64,000 bases of DNA from Mucilaginibacter defluvii (GCF_039543225.1 NZ_BAABJI010000001.1:461193-525192); one strand, 5' to 3'; shown: positions 1 to 8,244, counted from the stretch's first letter. A program made the numbers and translations. The notes: a model not told the origin generated them from the sequence alone.

Positions 1-2
1 AG

Positions 3-65
3 GCCTTTTATTTAGAGTTAGAAAAAGAGTTAGCCAATTGGTTGCCAAGCATTACAAAAGCTTAA
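3..65 (+). CDS. C-terminal tail of an upstream gene (partial)
   Basis: The first bases are open in one frame and end at TAA (63-65), the last residues reading NWLPSITKA. No start codon lies in the window, so this can only be the end of a gene that begins upstream. A second frame stays open to 86-88, so even the frame is uncertain, and no family can be named. Confidence 0.3.
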   Translation, partial: AFYLELEKELANWLPSITKA

Positions 66-90
66 AAGGGAATAATCTAGGTAGCTAACT

Positions 91-138
91 TATATCTGTT
101 TAAACACAAACCTTAATTACATTAACCTAAAATCACAA
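91..138 (+). repeat. Leader repeat, copy 1 (5' of lipoprotein 1)
   Basis: The stretch TATCTGTTTAAACACAAACC followed by an A/T-rich run up to the ATG at 139 recurs almost base for base before the start codons at 2367 and 5740. Identity runs directly into the coding sequence. This copy lacks the GTTAGCGCC block seen just upstream of the other two. It probably holds the 5' UTR and translation start of each unit. A promoter inside it is an inference. Confidence 0.75.
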
Positions 139-1569
139 ATGAAAAAGGGAACCTTATTTTCCTTATCACTAATCTTTGGCTTGTGCCTGCTATTATTTGC
201 ATGCAAGCGCGATATAGATAATTACTTACATGATCGTAAGGAAGCGCCGTCAATGCTACTGGAATCAGCCAAAATCTGGTACATGCAACATTTACAAATG
301 GATGGCACATTGAAGCTAAAACCTTATTGGAAAGATGCCTGGACGGTTAAGTCAACATCTGGCAAAACATTAATATTAGTGCCTGCGCCAGAAAAACACA
401 TAGACAATAAAGACATTAGTATAAGGCGTTTTTTTGTATTTGATGGAAACGGACTAAGTATTAACAATGGCCTTATTGTTGAATTGCTCGGTTTCAGGTA
501 TAACGTTAATGATCAATTCGACTTTTTGTTGAAAAATTATGATAGCGGAAGTATTAAGGGTTTTAATGGTGCTATTTTAAAATATGACGTTAACTACAAT
601 GCAATAAAATCCATTGCATATAAAGATGGTATCCAAACGACTGCTGAAGTGAGCTTTATGCAGAAACCAAAACCAAAGAGGGTGCAGATATCAGCAAATA
701 GATTACGACTTAACTCTTGTGGTCCTTATCCACAAATTTTAGTTGGAGTTCCTAATAATATAGGCGAGGAATGTAATGTTGAGTTTTATGTGCTTACAAC
801 AAAAGATTCTAACGGTTGCACGGTGCAAGAAATTTGGAATTATGTAAGACATACGTGTCCAGCCATTTGCACCAGTTGTATTCCAGGAGGCAGTTCTGGC
901 GGTAGTGGTAGCGGATCAGGCAGCGGATCTGGAAGTGGCAGCGGTTCAGGCGATAGCCCAAATTATGGAGGGGGTGGAGGCAATCCACCTTATATCACCG
1001 ACAATCTAACAGACCAATGCTCTAAGAACGTATTGACTTTATTAAGGCAGGATAACTTAAATACTACTATCAGCAATATAATTAACGATGTGTTTGATGC
1101 TAATTCTACAGTAAATCTGATTTTTGAACAAGAAACAAATACTTCTCAAAATGAACCTGCTAAAACCGAGGTTTTAGGTGTAAGCAATAACAGATATACT
1201 CAGAAAATAACGCTTAATATGCATAGCTTGAATGATGCAAGTCAAGAGTTTAGGGCAGTTATAATTGTTCATGAGATAATGCATGCGTATATGAACTATA
1301 ACAATCAATATTACCAAAATGCGTTAAAACAACATCAAGCTATGGCAGAAACTTATGTAGAAGATATAAAAGGAGTTGTAAAACAACTATACCCCAATAT
1401 GCCAAATCAGGATGCTTATGCGATAGTCTTAAACGGACTTGCTGACGCATTTGGCAACAGTTTGCCTACGTATTTTAACACATTGAAGACTAAATATAAT
1501 GTAACTGATCCGTTAGGTACGTACGAACTCTATCGAGGCGGTCTTTTAGGCACTTCCTGCAATAATTAA
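139..1569 (+). CDS. Polymorphic lipoprotein 1, C-terminal HExxH metallopeptidase-like domain
   Basis: 476 aa. Residues 1-22 form a lipoprotein signal ending LLLFAC, so Cys22 is the likely lipidated residue. Residues ~23-200 are a domain shared with the proteins at 2367 and 5740. A Cys-rich segment (~200-248, six Cys) follows, then a Gly-Ser/poly-Gly linker (~250-278), then a unique C-terminal domain. That domain holds HEIMHAYMN (His378, Glu379, His382), the zincin motif, with Glu404 as a possible third ligand. One Cys sits at each end of the domain. The gene is followed 4 bases later by a small exported protein. I infer an exported effector or surface protease on a constant anchor. The substrate is unknown, and toxin activity is unproven. 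Confidence 0.8.
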   Translation: MKKGTLFSLSLIFGLCLLLFACKRDIDNYLHDRKEAPSMLLESAKIWYMQHLQMDGTLKLKPYWKDAWTVKSTSGKTLILVPAPEKHIDNKDISIRRFFVFDGNGLSINNGLIVELLGFRYNVNDQFDFLLKNYDSGSIKGFNGAILKYDVNYNAIKSIAYKDGIQTTAEVSFMQKPKPKRVQISANRLRLNSCGPYPQILVGVPNNIGEECNVEFYVLTTKDSNGCTVQEIWNYVRHTCPAICTSCIPGGSSGGSGSGSGSGSGSGSGSGDSPNYGGGGGNPPYITDNLTDQCSKNVLTLLRQDNLNTTISNIINDVFDANSTVNLIFEQETNTSQNEPAKTEVLGVSNNRYTQKITLNMHSLNDASQEFRAVIIVHEIMHAYMNYNNQYYQNALKQHQAMAETYVEDIKGVVKQLYPNMPNQDAYAIVLNGLADAFGNSLPTYFNTLKTKYNVTDPLGTYELYRGGLLGTSCNN

Positions 1570-1573
1570 ACTT

Positions 1574-2119
1574 ATGAAGTATTTGGTGTTCTTTCTGTTA
1601 TTTTTACTAATAAATAATTGTTTTGCCCAACAAATTAATGGCGATGCCAAATCTTTAAGTGAAACCATTACCAATTCGCTTTTCAAAACGTTTAAACCTA
1701 ATAGAGATTCGGTAAATAATGTTTGTGAAAGGGGAATTGTATTCGCTTTATTCCAAATTCACAAAGGCCAAATTACAGATGTAACATTTTCTGGTGCTAA
1801 ACGCCCATTTATTAAAATTGCATTGCAAAACGCGTTAGATTCAATCAATGTCAATCCGGCTAATATGTTGAAATTAATAAATGTCGAAAAGGTATTTCTC
1901 TTGCCATTGATTTACGACTTTCAAAATGGGTGTAAATTTCCAAAGTTTGTCGTCGGTAAATCTGATGACACATTCTACAAGCAATATTTAGATGTTTGGA
2001 TGGAAAGAGACGTTTTGATGCCATCTATTATGAATATGCTGAACTTCAAACAAATAAAACATTTGGATAAAGAAGTGACATTGCTACCGCCCTTTACCAT
2101 TGGAAACATGGGGCATTAA
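1574..2119 (+). CDS. Small exported protein, candidate immunity/partner of lipoprotein 1
   Basis: 181 aa with a clear signal peptide (residues 1-18, ending CFAQQ), so it should act in the periplasm. The start is 4 bases after the upstream stop, implying co-transcription and coupled translation. Residues ~50-95 (FALFQIHKGQITDVTFSGA) loosely recall the TonB C-terminal-like fold in small Bacteroidota proteins, but I do not recognise a family. A different small protein follows each of the other two lipoproteins. Position and export suggest an immunity or chaperone role, which is inference. Confidence 0.6.
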   Translation: MKYLVFFLLFLLINNCFAQQINGDAKSLSETITNSLFKTFKPNRDSVNNVCERGIVFALFQIHKGQITDVTFSGAKRPFIKIALQNALDSINVNPANMLKLINVEKVFLLPLIYDFQNGCKFPKFVVGKSDDTFYKQYLDVWMERDVLMPSIMNMLNFKQIKHLDKEVTLLPPFTIGNMGH

Positions 2120-2263
2120 TCAAGTAAGAAATAGCAATCCAGTTCACAGTTACCAGGAATAAACTTTTGTAAATGCTTGTAAAACAAACAAATAACTATA
2201 AGTTCTGATATAACCATAAATTAAACCAATAAACCTAACCTATGCAAAAACACTAAAAATTAT

Positions 2264-2298
2264 ACATCCTAAATATGCATAACAGAATTTTAGGATGT
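2264..2298 (+). terminator. Hairpin terminator ending unit 1
   Basis: Inverted repeat ACATCCTAAA (2264-2273) / TTTAGGATGT (2289-2298) with a 15-base loop and a short T run after it. It separates unit 1 from the leader of unit 2. Confidence 0.5.
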
Positions 2299-2310
2299 TT
2301 AGCGCTTTTC

Positions 2311-2366
2311 GTTAGCGCCTATCTGTTTAAACACAAACCTTAAATTACATTAACCTAAAATCACAA
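2311..2366 (+). repeat. Leader repeat, copy 2 (5' of lipoprotein 2)
   Basis: Begins GTTAGCGCCTATCTGTTTAA and runs to the ATG at 2367. It is nearly identical to 5684-5739 and, apart from its first ~10 bases, to 91-138. An intergenic repeat conserved up to and into three coding regions points to duplication of whole units. Confidence 0.8.
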
Positions 2367-3722
2367 ATGAAAAAAGGAACCTTATTCTCCTTATCACTAT
2401 TATTTGGTATCTGTTTACTATTATTTGCTTGTAAGCGCGATATCGATAATTACTTACATGACCGTAAGGAAGCGCCGTCCATGTTGCTTGAATCTGCCAA
2501 GATTTACCATATGCAGCATTTACAAGTGGACGGTATTTTAAAACTCAAGCCACATTGGAAAGATGCGTGGATATTTAAACTACAAGATGGGGGTAGCGCC
2601 GTAGTTGTTCCATCGGATGAACACAGTGTTAATAGTAAAGATTTAAATATCAGACGTTTTTTCCTCTTTAAAGCTGGTGGAAATCAAATTAACGATGGCC
2701 TTATACTAGAACTCGTTGGCCAAAAATTTGATGTTAATGCCAACTTTGATTTGTTATTGAAGAATTATAATCAACGTACCATAACCGGTTTTAATGGTGC
2801 AATACTTCAATATGACGTAAATTATAAAGCAATTACATCCGCTATGTACAAGGACGGCGTTCGAGCAAACGCAGAAGTAAGTATTATTTCTCAGGCGAAA
2901 ACTAAACCCATTAAAGCAGGTATAAGTGTAGGTCGTTTAAAAACAAGCGCATGTGGCAGTTATACGCCGGTATTAGTGGGTGTTCCGCCGGGTATTGCCG
3001 ATGATTGTCAAGTTTTATTTTATGTGCAGACAACCACAGACTCGGACGGTTGTATTGTATCACAAGTATGGAATTACGTAAGTCATACTTGTCCAGGTAC
3101 TTGTACAAGTTGTGGAGTAGGTAGTGGATCTGGTAGCGGTTCCGGAAGCGGATCCGGTAGTGGTTCAAGTACAGGCGGACCTCCATACGGCGGCGGCGGT
3201 GGTGGGACACCTTGTGCAGGTGACCCGATGTACAGACCTACAATTGCACCTACAGGAAGAGGCATTAATGGTGGTCGGTATGGCAATACGAGGGTAAATT
3301 CTGACGGAACGACAAAATTTCACGATGGTACAGATATAAAAATGACACCTAACACTGCAGTTGTATCAATGTATGGAGGAATAGTTACAGACGTGAGGAG
3401 TTCCTTCACCGCTGGACAATATGCCGAAAATTCATACGGAAATTATGTAACAGTGCAGTCTACACTCCCTGATGGAACGGTTGTCTCGTTAAAATATAAT
3501 CATTTAAATGGAGTTAACGTAAGTGTAGGAAGTTCGGTGACCGGTGGATCAACCATCGGGCTGTCCGGAACAACGGGCAATGCCGCAACTAATGGTGTGA
3601 TACCACACGTACACATTCAGGCGAAAACCTTGGTTAACGGCCAGTGGCAAAAAACCAACCCAGAAACTTACATTAGAACAAAGTTTGATACCGCTGGTGT
3701 ACCAACAAACCCATGTAATTAA
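2367..3722 (+). CDS. Polymorphic lipoprotein 2, C-terminal M23 (LytM-type) peptidase domain
   Basis: 451 aa. It has the same lipoprotein signal (Cys22), shared domain and six-Cys segment as the protein at 139, then a Gly-Ser linker (~251-280). The C-terminal domain is M23/LytM: HxxxD with His319 and Asp323 in FHDGTDIK, YNHL, and HVH (His414, His416), so all zinc and catalytic positions are present. M23 enzymes cut peptide cross-links in peptidoglycan, so this domain could attack a cell wall. It shows almost no similarity after the linker to its two paralogues. Three small exported proteins follow. Confidence 0.85.
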   Translation: MKKGTLFSLSLLFGICLLLFACKRDIDNYLHDRKEAPSMLLESAKIYHMQHLQVDGILKLKPHWKDAWIFKLQDGGSAVVVPSDEHSVNSKDLNIRRFFLFKAGGNQINDGLILELVGQKFDVNANFDLLLKNYNQRTITGFNGAILQYDVNYKAITSAMYKDGVRANAEVSIISQAKTKPIKAGISVGRLKTSACGSYTPVLVGVPPGIADDCQVLFYVQTTTDSDGCIVSQVWNYVSHTCPGTCTSCGVGSGSGSGSGSGSGSGSSTGGPPYGGGGGGTPCAGDPMYRPTIAPTGRGINGGRYGNTRVNSDGTTKFHDGTDIKMTPNTAVVSMYGGIVTDVRSSFTAGQYAENSYGNYVTVQSTLPDGTVVSLKYNHLNGVNVSVGSSVTGGSTIGLSGTTGNAATNGVIPHVHIQAKTLVNGQWQKTNPETYIRTKFDTAGVPTNPCN

Positions 3723-3741
3723 TATATATAGTAATAATAAA

Positions 3742-4305
3742 ATGAAAAATATTTTTTTAAAAATGATAATCTGTGTTTTGCCGATATGTGCGAACACATT
3801 ACTTGCAAGCGCTGCTCATAGGCCTATCCCTAACTTGAGTACGTCATCGATACGATTTGCGTCAGTTGTTGATGTTATTGACGTAAATAAATTGTCACTG
3901 CGCGCTGGTACCAGTACAACATTTAATTCAATAGGCCAATTAATTGCACAGAACACCTTGGGAACACCCGTGTCAACAACTACTGAGAACTGGGAAACAC
4001 TCGATGGAACAGCGACAATTTATAATTATAGTGGAGCCAAGGTTCAGTATTTTGGTGGGAAAATGTATGGTTATATTATAACCAGCTCTAATTGGAGTGT
4101 GGGTCAACAAGGCGGTCCTTATATTAAAGTTGGCAATAATTTAAGTACAGTGTCAACACTTTTGCCAAATTATAATTCAAATAAGATAAATGGTACATTG
4201 ACAGCGCCAATATCAAAAAACGGAGTCGCGACAGATTCATATTTATATATAGAGTTTAATACAAGCACATCTATAATAACAAAAATTTCGATTAAAGATT
4301 ATTAA
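3742..4305 (+). CDS. Small exported protein after the M23 lipoprotein, candidate immunity
   Basis: 187 aa from the ATG at 3742, chosen because it begins a good signal peptide (MKNIFLKMIICVLPICANTLLASA) 19 bases after the stop of the M23 gene. An in-frame upstream ATG at 3685 overlaps that gene and would bury the signal. The mature part is beta-rich and Ser/Thr/Asn-rich and contains YIKVGNNLSTVSTLLPNY, which vaguely resembles SmpA/BLIP-like repeats. That resemblance is weak. An immunity or inhibitor role is inferred from position and export only. Confidence 0.55.
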   Translation: MKNIFLKMIICVLPICANTLLASAAHRPIPNLSTSSIRFASVVDVIDVNKLSLRAGTSTTFNSIGQLIAQNTLGTPVSTTTENWETLDGTATIYNYSGAKVQYFGGKMYGYIITSSNWSVGQQGGPYIKVGNNLSTVSTLLPNYNSNKINGTLTAPISKNGVATDSYLYIEFNTSTSIITKISIKDY

Positions 4306-4325
4306 TTCATATATGGTTAATAATC

Positions 4326-4389
4326 TAACTAAAGGGCTTTTTTATAGGGATGAACAATTGTTCATCCCTATAAAAAAGTCCTTTAGTTA
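4326..4389. terminator. 64-base near-perfect palindrome, bidirectional hairpin
   Basis: Arms 4326-4357 and 4358-4389 pair over 32 positions with no loop and only one G-T pair (4336/4379). The A/T-rich ends would act as a terminator in either direction. It stands between two plus-strand genes, so only one direction is needed for termination. The length is unusual for a simple terminator. Confidence 0.7.
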
Positions 4390-4424
4390 TTTTTGCAGCT
4401 CTTTCAATCATTTATTTAGAGCGT

Positions 4425-4853
4425 ATGGCTAAAGTTTCCGTAATAAATTCAACTGTATTCACTACATTATTTATCATAGTAAATGTGGTGGCAAAAGCGC
4501 AATCACCAAGTCGAGATACCTTGTTTTATTTGTTAAACCATTCTAAAACGGACTCTTTGGATAGAATGATCAACGAGGAAATAGCCGGTCCAAATGTGTT
4601 TTATAAACTCTTATGCAGTTGTATAAAGGGCGAAAAAATGCCGGTATTAAGAGGGAGTGTAAATTTAGAAGAATTGGTAAAAAAGGATATCAAGAAAATT
4701 GAATTTATTAAACTATCTTATCTGCTCGCATTAATAAAAGATAATTATCCTGATTTTTCAAAGAAGTATACTCTGTATTTCATCAAACCGAAAAATGACG
4801 GTTTTGTGCAGCAAAAAGTATATTTAATAATTGATGGACAAAAAGTAGATTAA
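4425..4853 (+). CDS. Small exported protein of unit 2, unknown function
   Basis: 142 aa with a signal peptide ending VAKAQ (about residue 26). The mature part is short and Lys-rich (LEELVKKDIKKIEFIK). No family recognised. It lies 35 bases downstream of the 64-base palindrome, so it may be expressed separately from the M23 gene. It could be a second immunity candidate, or an orphan left by loss of an effector module. Both are inference. Confidence 0.5.
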   Translation: MAKVSVINSTVFTTLFIIVNVVAKAQSPSRDTLFYLLNHSKTDSLDRMINEEIAGPNVFYKLLCSCIKGEKMPVLRGSVNLEELVKKDIKKIEFIKLSYLLALIKDNYPDFSKKYTLYFIKPKNDGFVQQKVYLIIDGQKVD

Positions 4854-4897
4854 GTTTGTTGTGTTTAAGAATATTCGGTAATATTCTTTTAAGTAAT

Positions 4898-4939
4898 AGC
4901 CTTGCCAACATTGTTGTAAGTAGCACCGTTGGCAAGGCT
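4898..4939 (+). terminator. Intrinsic terminator
   Basis: Twelve-base stem AGCCTTGCCAAC (4898-4909) / GTTGGCAAGGCT (4928-4939) followed by TTTATTAT, just after the stop at 4853. Confidence 0.75.
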
Positions 4940-5013
4940 TTATTATAATTGACAAATCTTAGCTGACAGTAAAAAGCTATCTACACGCTTTTCGCAACTT
5001 AACGCCCCAGCAA

Positions 5014-5616
5014 ATGAAAAATTATCCAACAATTGCCCGTAAAATAAGAACGTATTTATTGGGGGCTTTAATCTTGCTAGGTACATCTGAGGCACTAGTA
5101 TTTATTCTGTTAGCAGCGTTTTGGGTAAAACCCGCATTTAGTCAGACTAACTTTCGTGAAGTCAATGTGGTAGAAGTTGCAGTCTTTTCGCTTCCCAAAA
5201 ACGCATCTAATGTTGCACCTGGAACAAAAAGGGTAGCAAGTGATAATTCAACATATGTAATCCCGAAATCCGCCACAGCTGCAAACATAGGTAACATCTT
5301 TATTCAACTAAACGGAGCTACCGGTAACACCGACCCTAATTATCTACAAAATTTGGAAAATAATTTTAAAGCTTTAGATAAATCATTGGGAGGTAAATCA
5401 GGTTGGAACTTTATAAATAAATTTTTCAACGATTACCATTTATTATTGATTGAACAATTGCATCCTTATGATGCAAATAACGCTAAATACACTTTTTTTT
5501 GCTTGTCTAAAGATAAACGGAGCGTTGTAAGTGGAGCTATAGAATTTCCTATGAAGGAACGTTTATCTGGTAAAAGGGAGTTAGATAAGTTGTTATCGAG
5601 TATTCATTTTAAATAG
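5014..5616 (+). CDS. Exported or membrane-anchored small protein of unit 2
   Basis: 200 aa with a long hydrophobic N-terminus (~15-42, ending AFSQT), either a long signal peptide or an anchor. The mature part begins near FSLPKN and ends with KRELDKLLSSIHFK. The protein at 7706 likewise has FSLPEN near its start and a DKANELLNQILNSSKLR end, so the two are probably distant relatives. No named family. It is the last gene before the unit 3 leader and is a candidate immunity protein by position. Confidence 0.5.
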   Translation: MKNYPTIARKIRTYLLGALILLGTSEALVFILLAAFWVKPAFSQTNFREVNVVEVAVFSLPKNASNVAPGTKRVASDNSTYVIPKSATAANIGNIFIQLNGATGNTDPNYLQNLENNFKALDKSLGGKSGWNFINKFFNDYHLLLIEQLHPYDANNAKYTFFCLSKDKRSVVSGAIEFPMKERLSGKRELDKLLSSIHFK

Positions 5617-5683
5617 TAAGAATTTTTATAATCTTATAACAATTTTAGTTTTTTTCTAGGGATATATTTGATAATATCAAACA

Positions 5684-5739
5684 GTTAGCGCCTATCTGTT
5701 TAAACACAAACCTTAAGTTACATTAACCTAAAATCACAA
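5684..5739 (+). repeat. Leader repeat, copy 3 (5' of lipoprotein 3)
   Basis: Begins GTTAGCGCCTATCTGTTTAA and leads into the ATG at 5740. It is nearly identical to 2311-2366. A TATATTTG at 5663-5670 fits the Bacteroidota -7 consensus (TAnnTTTG) and could be a promoter for this unit, but no convincing -33 element is seen. Confidence 0.75.
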
Positions 5740-7213
5740 ATGAAAAAAGGAACCTTATTTTCCTTATCACTATTATTTGGCATTTGTTTACTATTATTTG
5801 CTTGTAAGCGAGATATCGATAATTATTTACATGACCGTAAGGAAGCGCCGTCAATGCTACTGGAATCAGCCAAAAATCTGGTACATGCAACATTTACAAA
5901 ATGGATGGCACATTGAAGCTAAAACCTTATTGGAAAGATGCCTGGACGGTTAAGTCAACATCTGGCAAAACATTAATATTGGTGCTGCGCCCGAAAAACA
6001 CATAGGCAATAAAGACATTAGTATAAGGCGTTTTTTTGTATTTGATGGAAACGGCACATCTGTTAATAATGGTATTATAGTAGAATTACTTGGGGTAAAA
6101 TATGATATTAACGATCAGTTTGATTTCTTATTGAAAAACTATGATCGCGATAACATCACGGGCTTTAATGGTGATATACTTCAGTATGATGTAAATTACC
6201 AATTTATCAAAAGTGCAACTTTTGATAATGGCAAAAAAACGAATAAAGAAGCTCGGATTTCGCATATGGAATCTTCAACTATAAATGCAGGAAGTATTGG
6301 CGTAACAAACAGGCTAAAAACAAATACAACCTGCACTGACTTTGAACCCAGTTATGTTGGTTTTCCCGGACTTGTTGCCCCTCCCGGTTGTGTGTTTTGG
6401 TACCGGCAGGAAATAGAACGTGATGTAACAACTGGGTGTATGTTATCAAATGTCATATTTTATACTCATACACAATGCAATGGTGTGTGTACAAATTGTG
6501 GAAACGGATCAAGTAGCGCGGGCAACGGGAGTGGATCAGGCAGTGGAAGTGGTAGTGGTTCCGGCAGTAGTCCCGATTATGGTGGTGGAGGAACGACTCC
6601 TAAAAACATAGATGCTTTAATGAACGATCCGACAAGTCTGACATTGGCTCAAAAACAAAAGATACAAGCGACTTTAAACGAAATTACGAGTAACTGCTTA
6701 GGATCAGCTCTTTACAATTCGTTGAAAAACAATAATTTGAAGTTTGATTGGTATGTAAACTCTGCCTCATCCAATCCTGCATCTTACAATCCAACCTTAG
6801 AAAGAGTAGTCATAAAAGACGTTAATACTCTTGAGATGTCTCAATTACAAGAGGAGTTATTTCATGCAATGCAAAATCACACAATAAGTGGTGGGTCATC
6901 ACAGTATCTTCCGCCAGCATCAGGATCTGCAAATATTGAGTTTGAAGCAAAATTAATACGTGATGTGAACGCAATGATTAATAATCAAGTTATCGGTAAT
7001 GCCATTACTGGTGGAACATATGGAAATTGGTTAATTACGATAACTGATGGTGGTACCCATTTCCCCACATGGTCGGATGTTCAGCCTCAATATTTTAACT
7101 ATTTAAATACATGGAAAAATCAACAGATAAATAATAACTATAGCAACACGAATGTGAACACAACATTAATTCCATTAACTACGTTTTCAATATGTCTTAT
7201 TCCCAAAGATTGA
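5740..7213 (+). pseudogene. Polymorphic lipoprotein 3, C-terminal EExxH domain, frameshifted near the 5' end
   Basis: The reading begins like its paralogues (lipobox LLLFAC) but is thrown out of frame by extra A residues near 5872 and 5899 and one missing base near 5985, compared with the gene at 139. The frame is then open from 6131 to 7213. That part carries the shared domain, Cys segment, Gly-Ser linker (about 6498-6593) and a unique C-terminus with EELFHAMQN (6851-6865), a zincin-like helix with Glu in place of the first His. The three indels may be real decay or sequencing errors. If corrected, the product would be ~490 aa. Bases ~5850-6052 are nearly identical to copy 1, while the preceding part matches copy 2. 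Confidence 0.75.
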
Positions 7214-7659
7214 AATCTGCGATAAATAAAAATATTATAGCCAATAAAAATAGTTATAGCATTCATAGTATACCTAATGATAAACAAATATCAATAAGCA
7301 ATTCATCCAACCGTTTAATAAATCAAAAAGCAAATTATGTACCTACGGATTTCTCGGCAAGTTTAAAAAGCAACTACGTTATAACGAAATCCTTCAAAGA
7401 AGTGTTTACAGGTCAGCGGGCCAAAGAGTTGGCCACAGAGAAATTTCTATATTTATCTTTTTATGTAAATCATAACGGCCAGCCCATGGAGCTTCAATTT
7501 TTAGCACCTGAAAACACATCGTTAACTCCAAACGAGATTGAAAGTTTAGAAAAAGCCTTAAAACGTAATGTAGTCTTCAAAGTGTCAGGCACAAACCTTG
7601 AAAAGGGAAATTTTTACGAAGTCTCTTTTTTAGCAAAATACAATAACATTTTTAAATAG
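7192..7659 (+). CDS. Small protein of unit 3, candidate immunity/partner
   Basis: 155 aa overlapping the end of the lipoprotein gene by 22 bases in another frame. No signal peptide is visible, unlike the neighbours, so either the true start lies elsewhere or the protein is cytoplasmic. The second half (LYLSFYVNHNGQPMELQFL, then NEIESLEKALKRNV) resembles small TonB-C-like proteins and weakly recalls the protein at 1574. Function unknown. Confidence 0.5.
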   Translation: MSYSQRLKSAINKNIIANKNSYSIHSIPNDKQISISNSSNRLINQKANYVPTDFSASLKSNYVITKSFKEVFTGQRAKELATEKFLYLSFYVNHNGQPMELQFLAPENTSLTPNEIESLEKALKRNVVFKVSGTNLEKGNFYEVSFLAKYNNIFK

Positions 7660-7705
7660 GTAAAAAGTATGGTACAGCCCTTGTATTAATTAAGCACTTT
7701 TTCAT

Positions 7706-8212
7706 ATGAAGGGTCTAACTACCATATGCAGCCTTTTCTATATCATAGTACAAACAACAGGCAGCGACGTTATAAACTTTTCCCTCCCGGAAAATACTGT
7801 TAAACTTTCTACCCAACAGTTTACACAATTCTCCAAGAGCAAGTTAAAAATTAGTACGCTGGATAATGATACAAGGGCGCATTATCAAAATGGCGATATA
7901 ATACTTGCTTTTTGGGATGCAGTACGTCCTTTATTTACTGAGCGGACGCTTGAGTCAAAGCAAAAGGTAAGTGCCAGTATTTTGAAAAGAACAAAGAAAA
8001 ATGCTGCTATAAAACGTTCGGAAATTATTACCGTAAACAATATACGGTATTTAATATTTCAGTATGAGGTTAATGATAGCGGTAAAATAATATTCAATTC
8101 AGATTATTATAATGACAAAAACTTGCGAGGGGAGCTGACATACAACTTTGCCGATAGGGATAAAGCCAACGAATTGTTAAACCAAATACTCAACAGTTCA
8201 AAACTACGGTAA
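7706..8212 (+). CDS. Small secreted protein of unit 3, unknown
   Basis: 168 aa with a short hydrophobic N-terminus (residues 4-18). It contains FSLPEN near residue 25 and ends DKANELLNQILNSSKLR, features shared loosely with the last gene of unit 2 (5014-5616). It closes unit 3 and sits before a terminator. No named family. Candidate immunity or accessory protein by position. Confidence 0.5.
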   Translation: MKGLTTICSLFYIIVQTTGSDVINFSLPENTVKLSTQQFTQFSKSKLKISTLDNDTRAHYQNGDIILAFWDAVRPLFTERTLESKQKVSASILKRTKKNAAIKRSEIITVNNIRYLIFQYEVNDSGKIIFNSDYYNDKNLRGELTYNFADRDKANELLNQILNSSKLR

Positions 8213-8244
8213 TCAAGCTTCGAAAACTTGCTTAAATTACTTGT

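Noticed and set aside
886..981. Repetitive GGTAGTGG/GGATCAGG array as a CRISPR or tandem-repeat locus
   Set aside because: It is in frame and codes for a Gly-Ser linker in all three lipoproteins. No spacers, no leader, no cas genes.
3083..3286. Proline-rich minus-strand reading frame
   Set aside because: It is the reverse reading of the Gly-Ser linker and poly-Gly of the M23 lipoprotein. No start context or independent signal.
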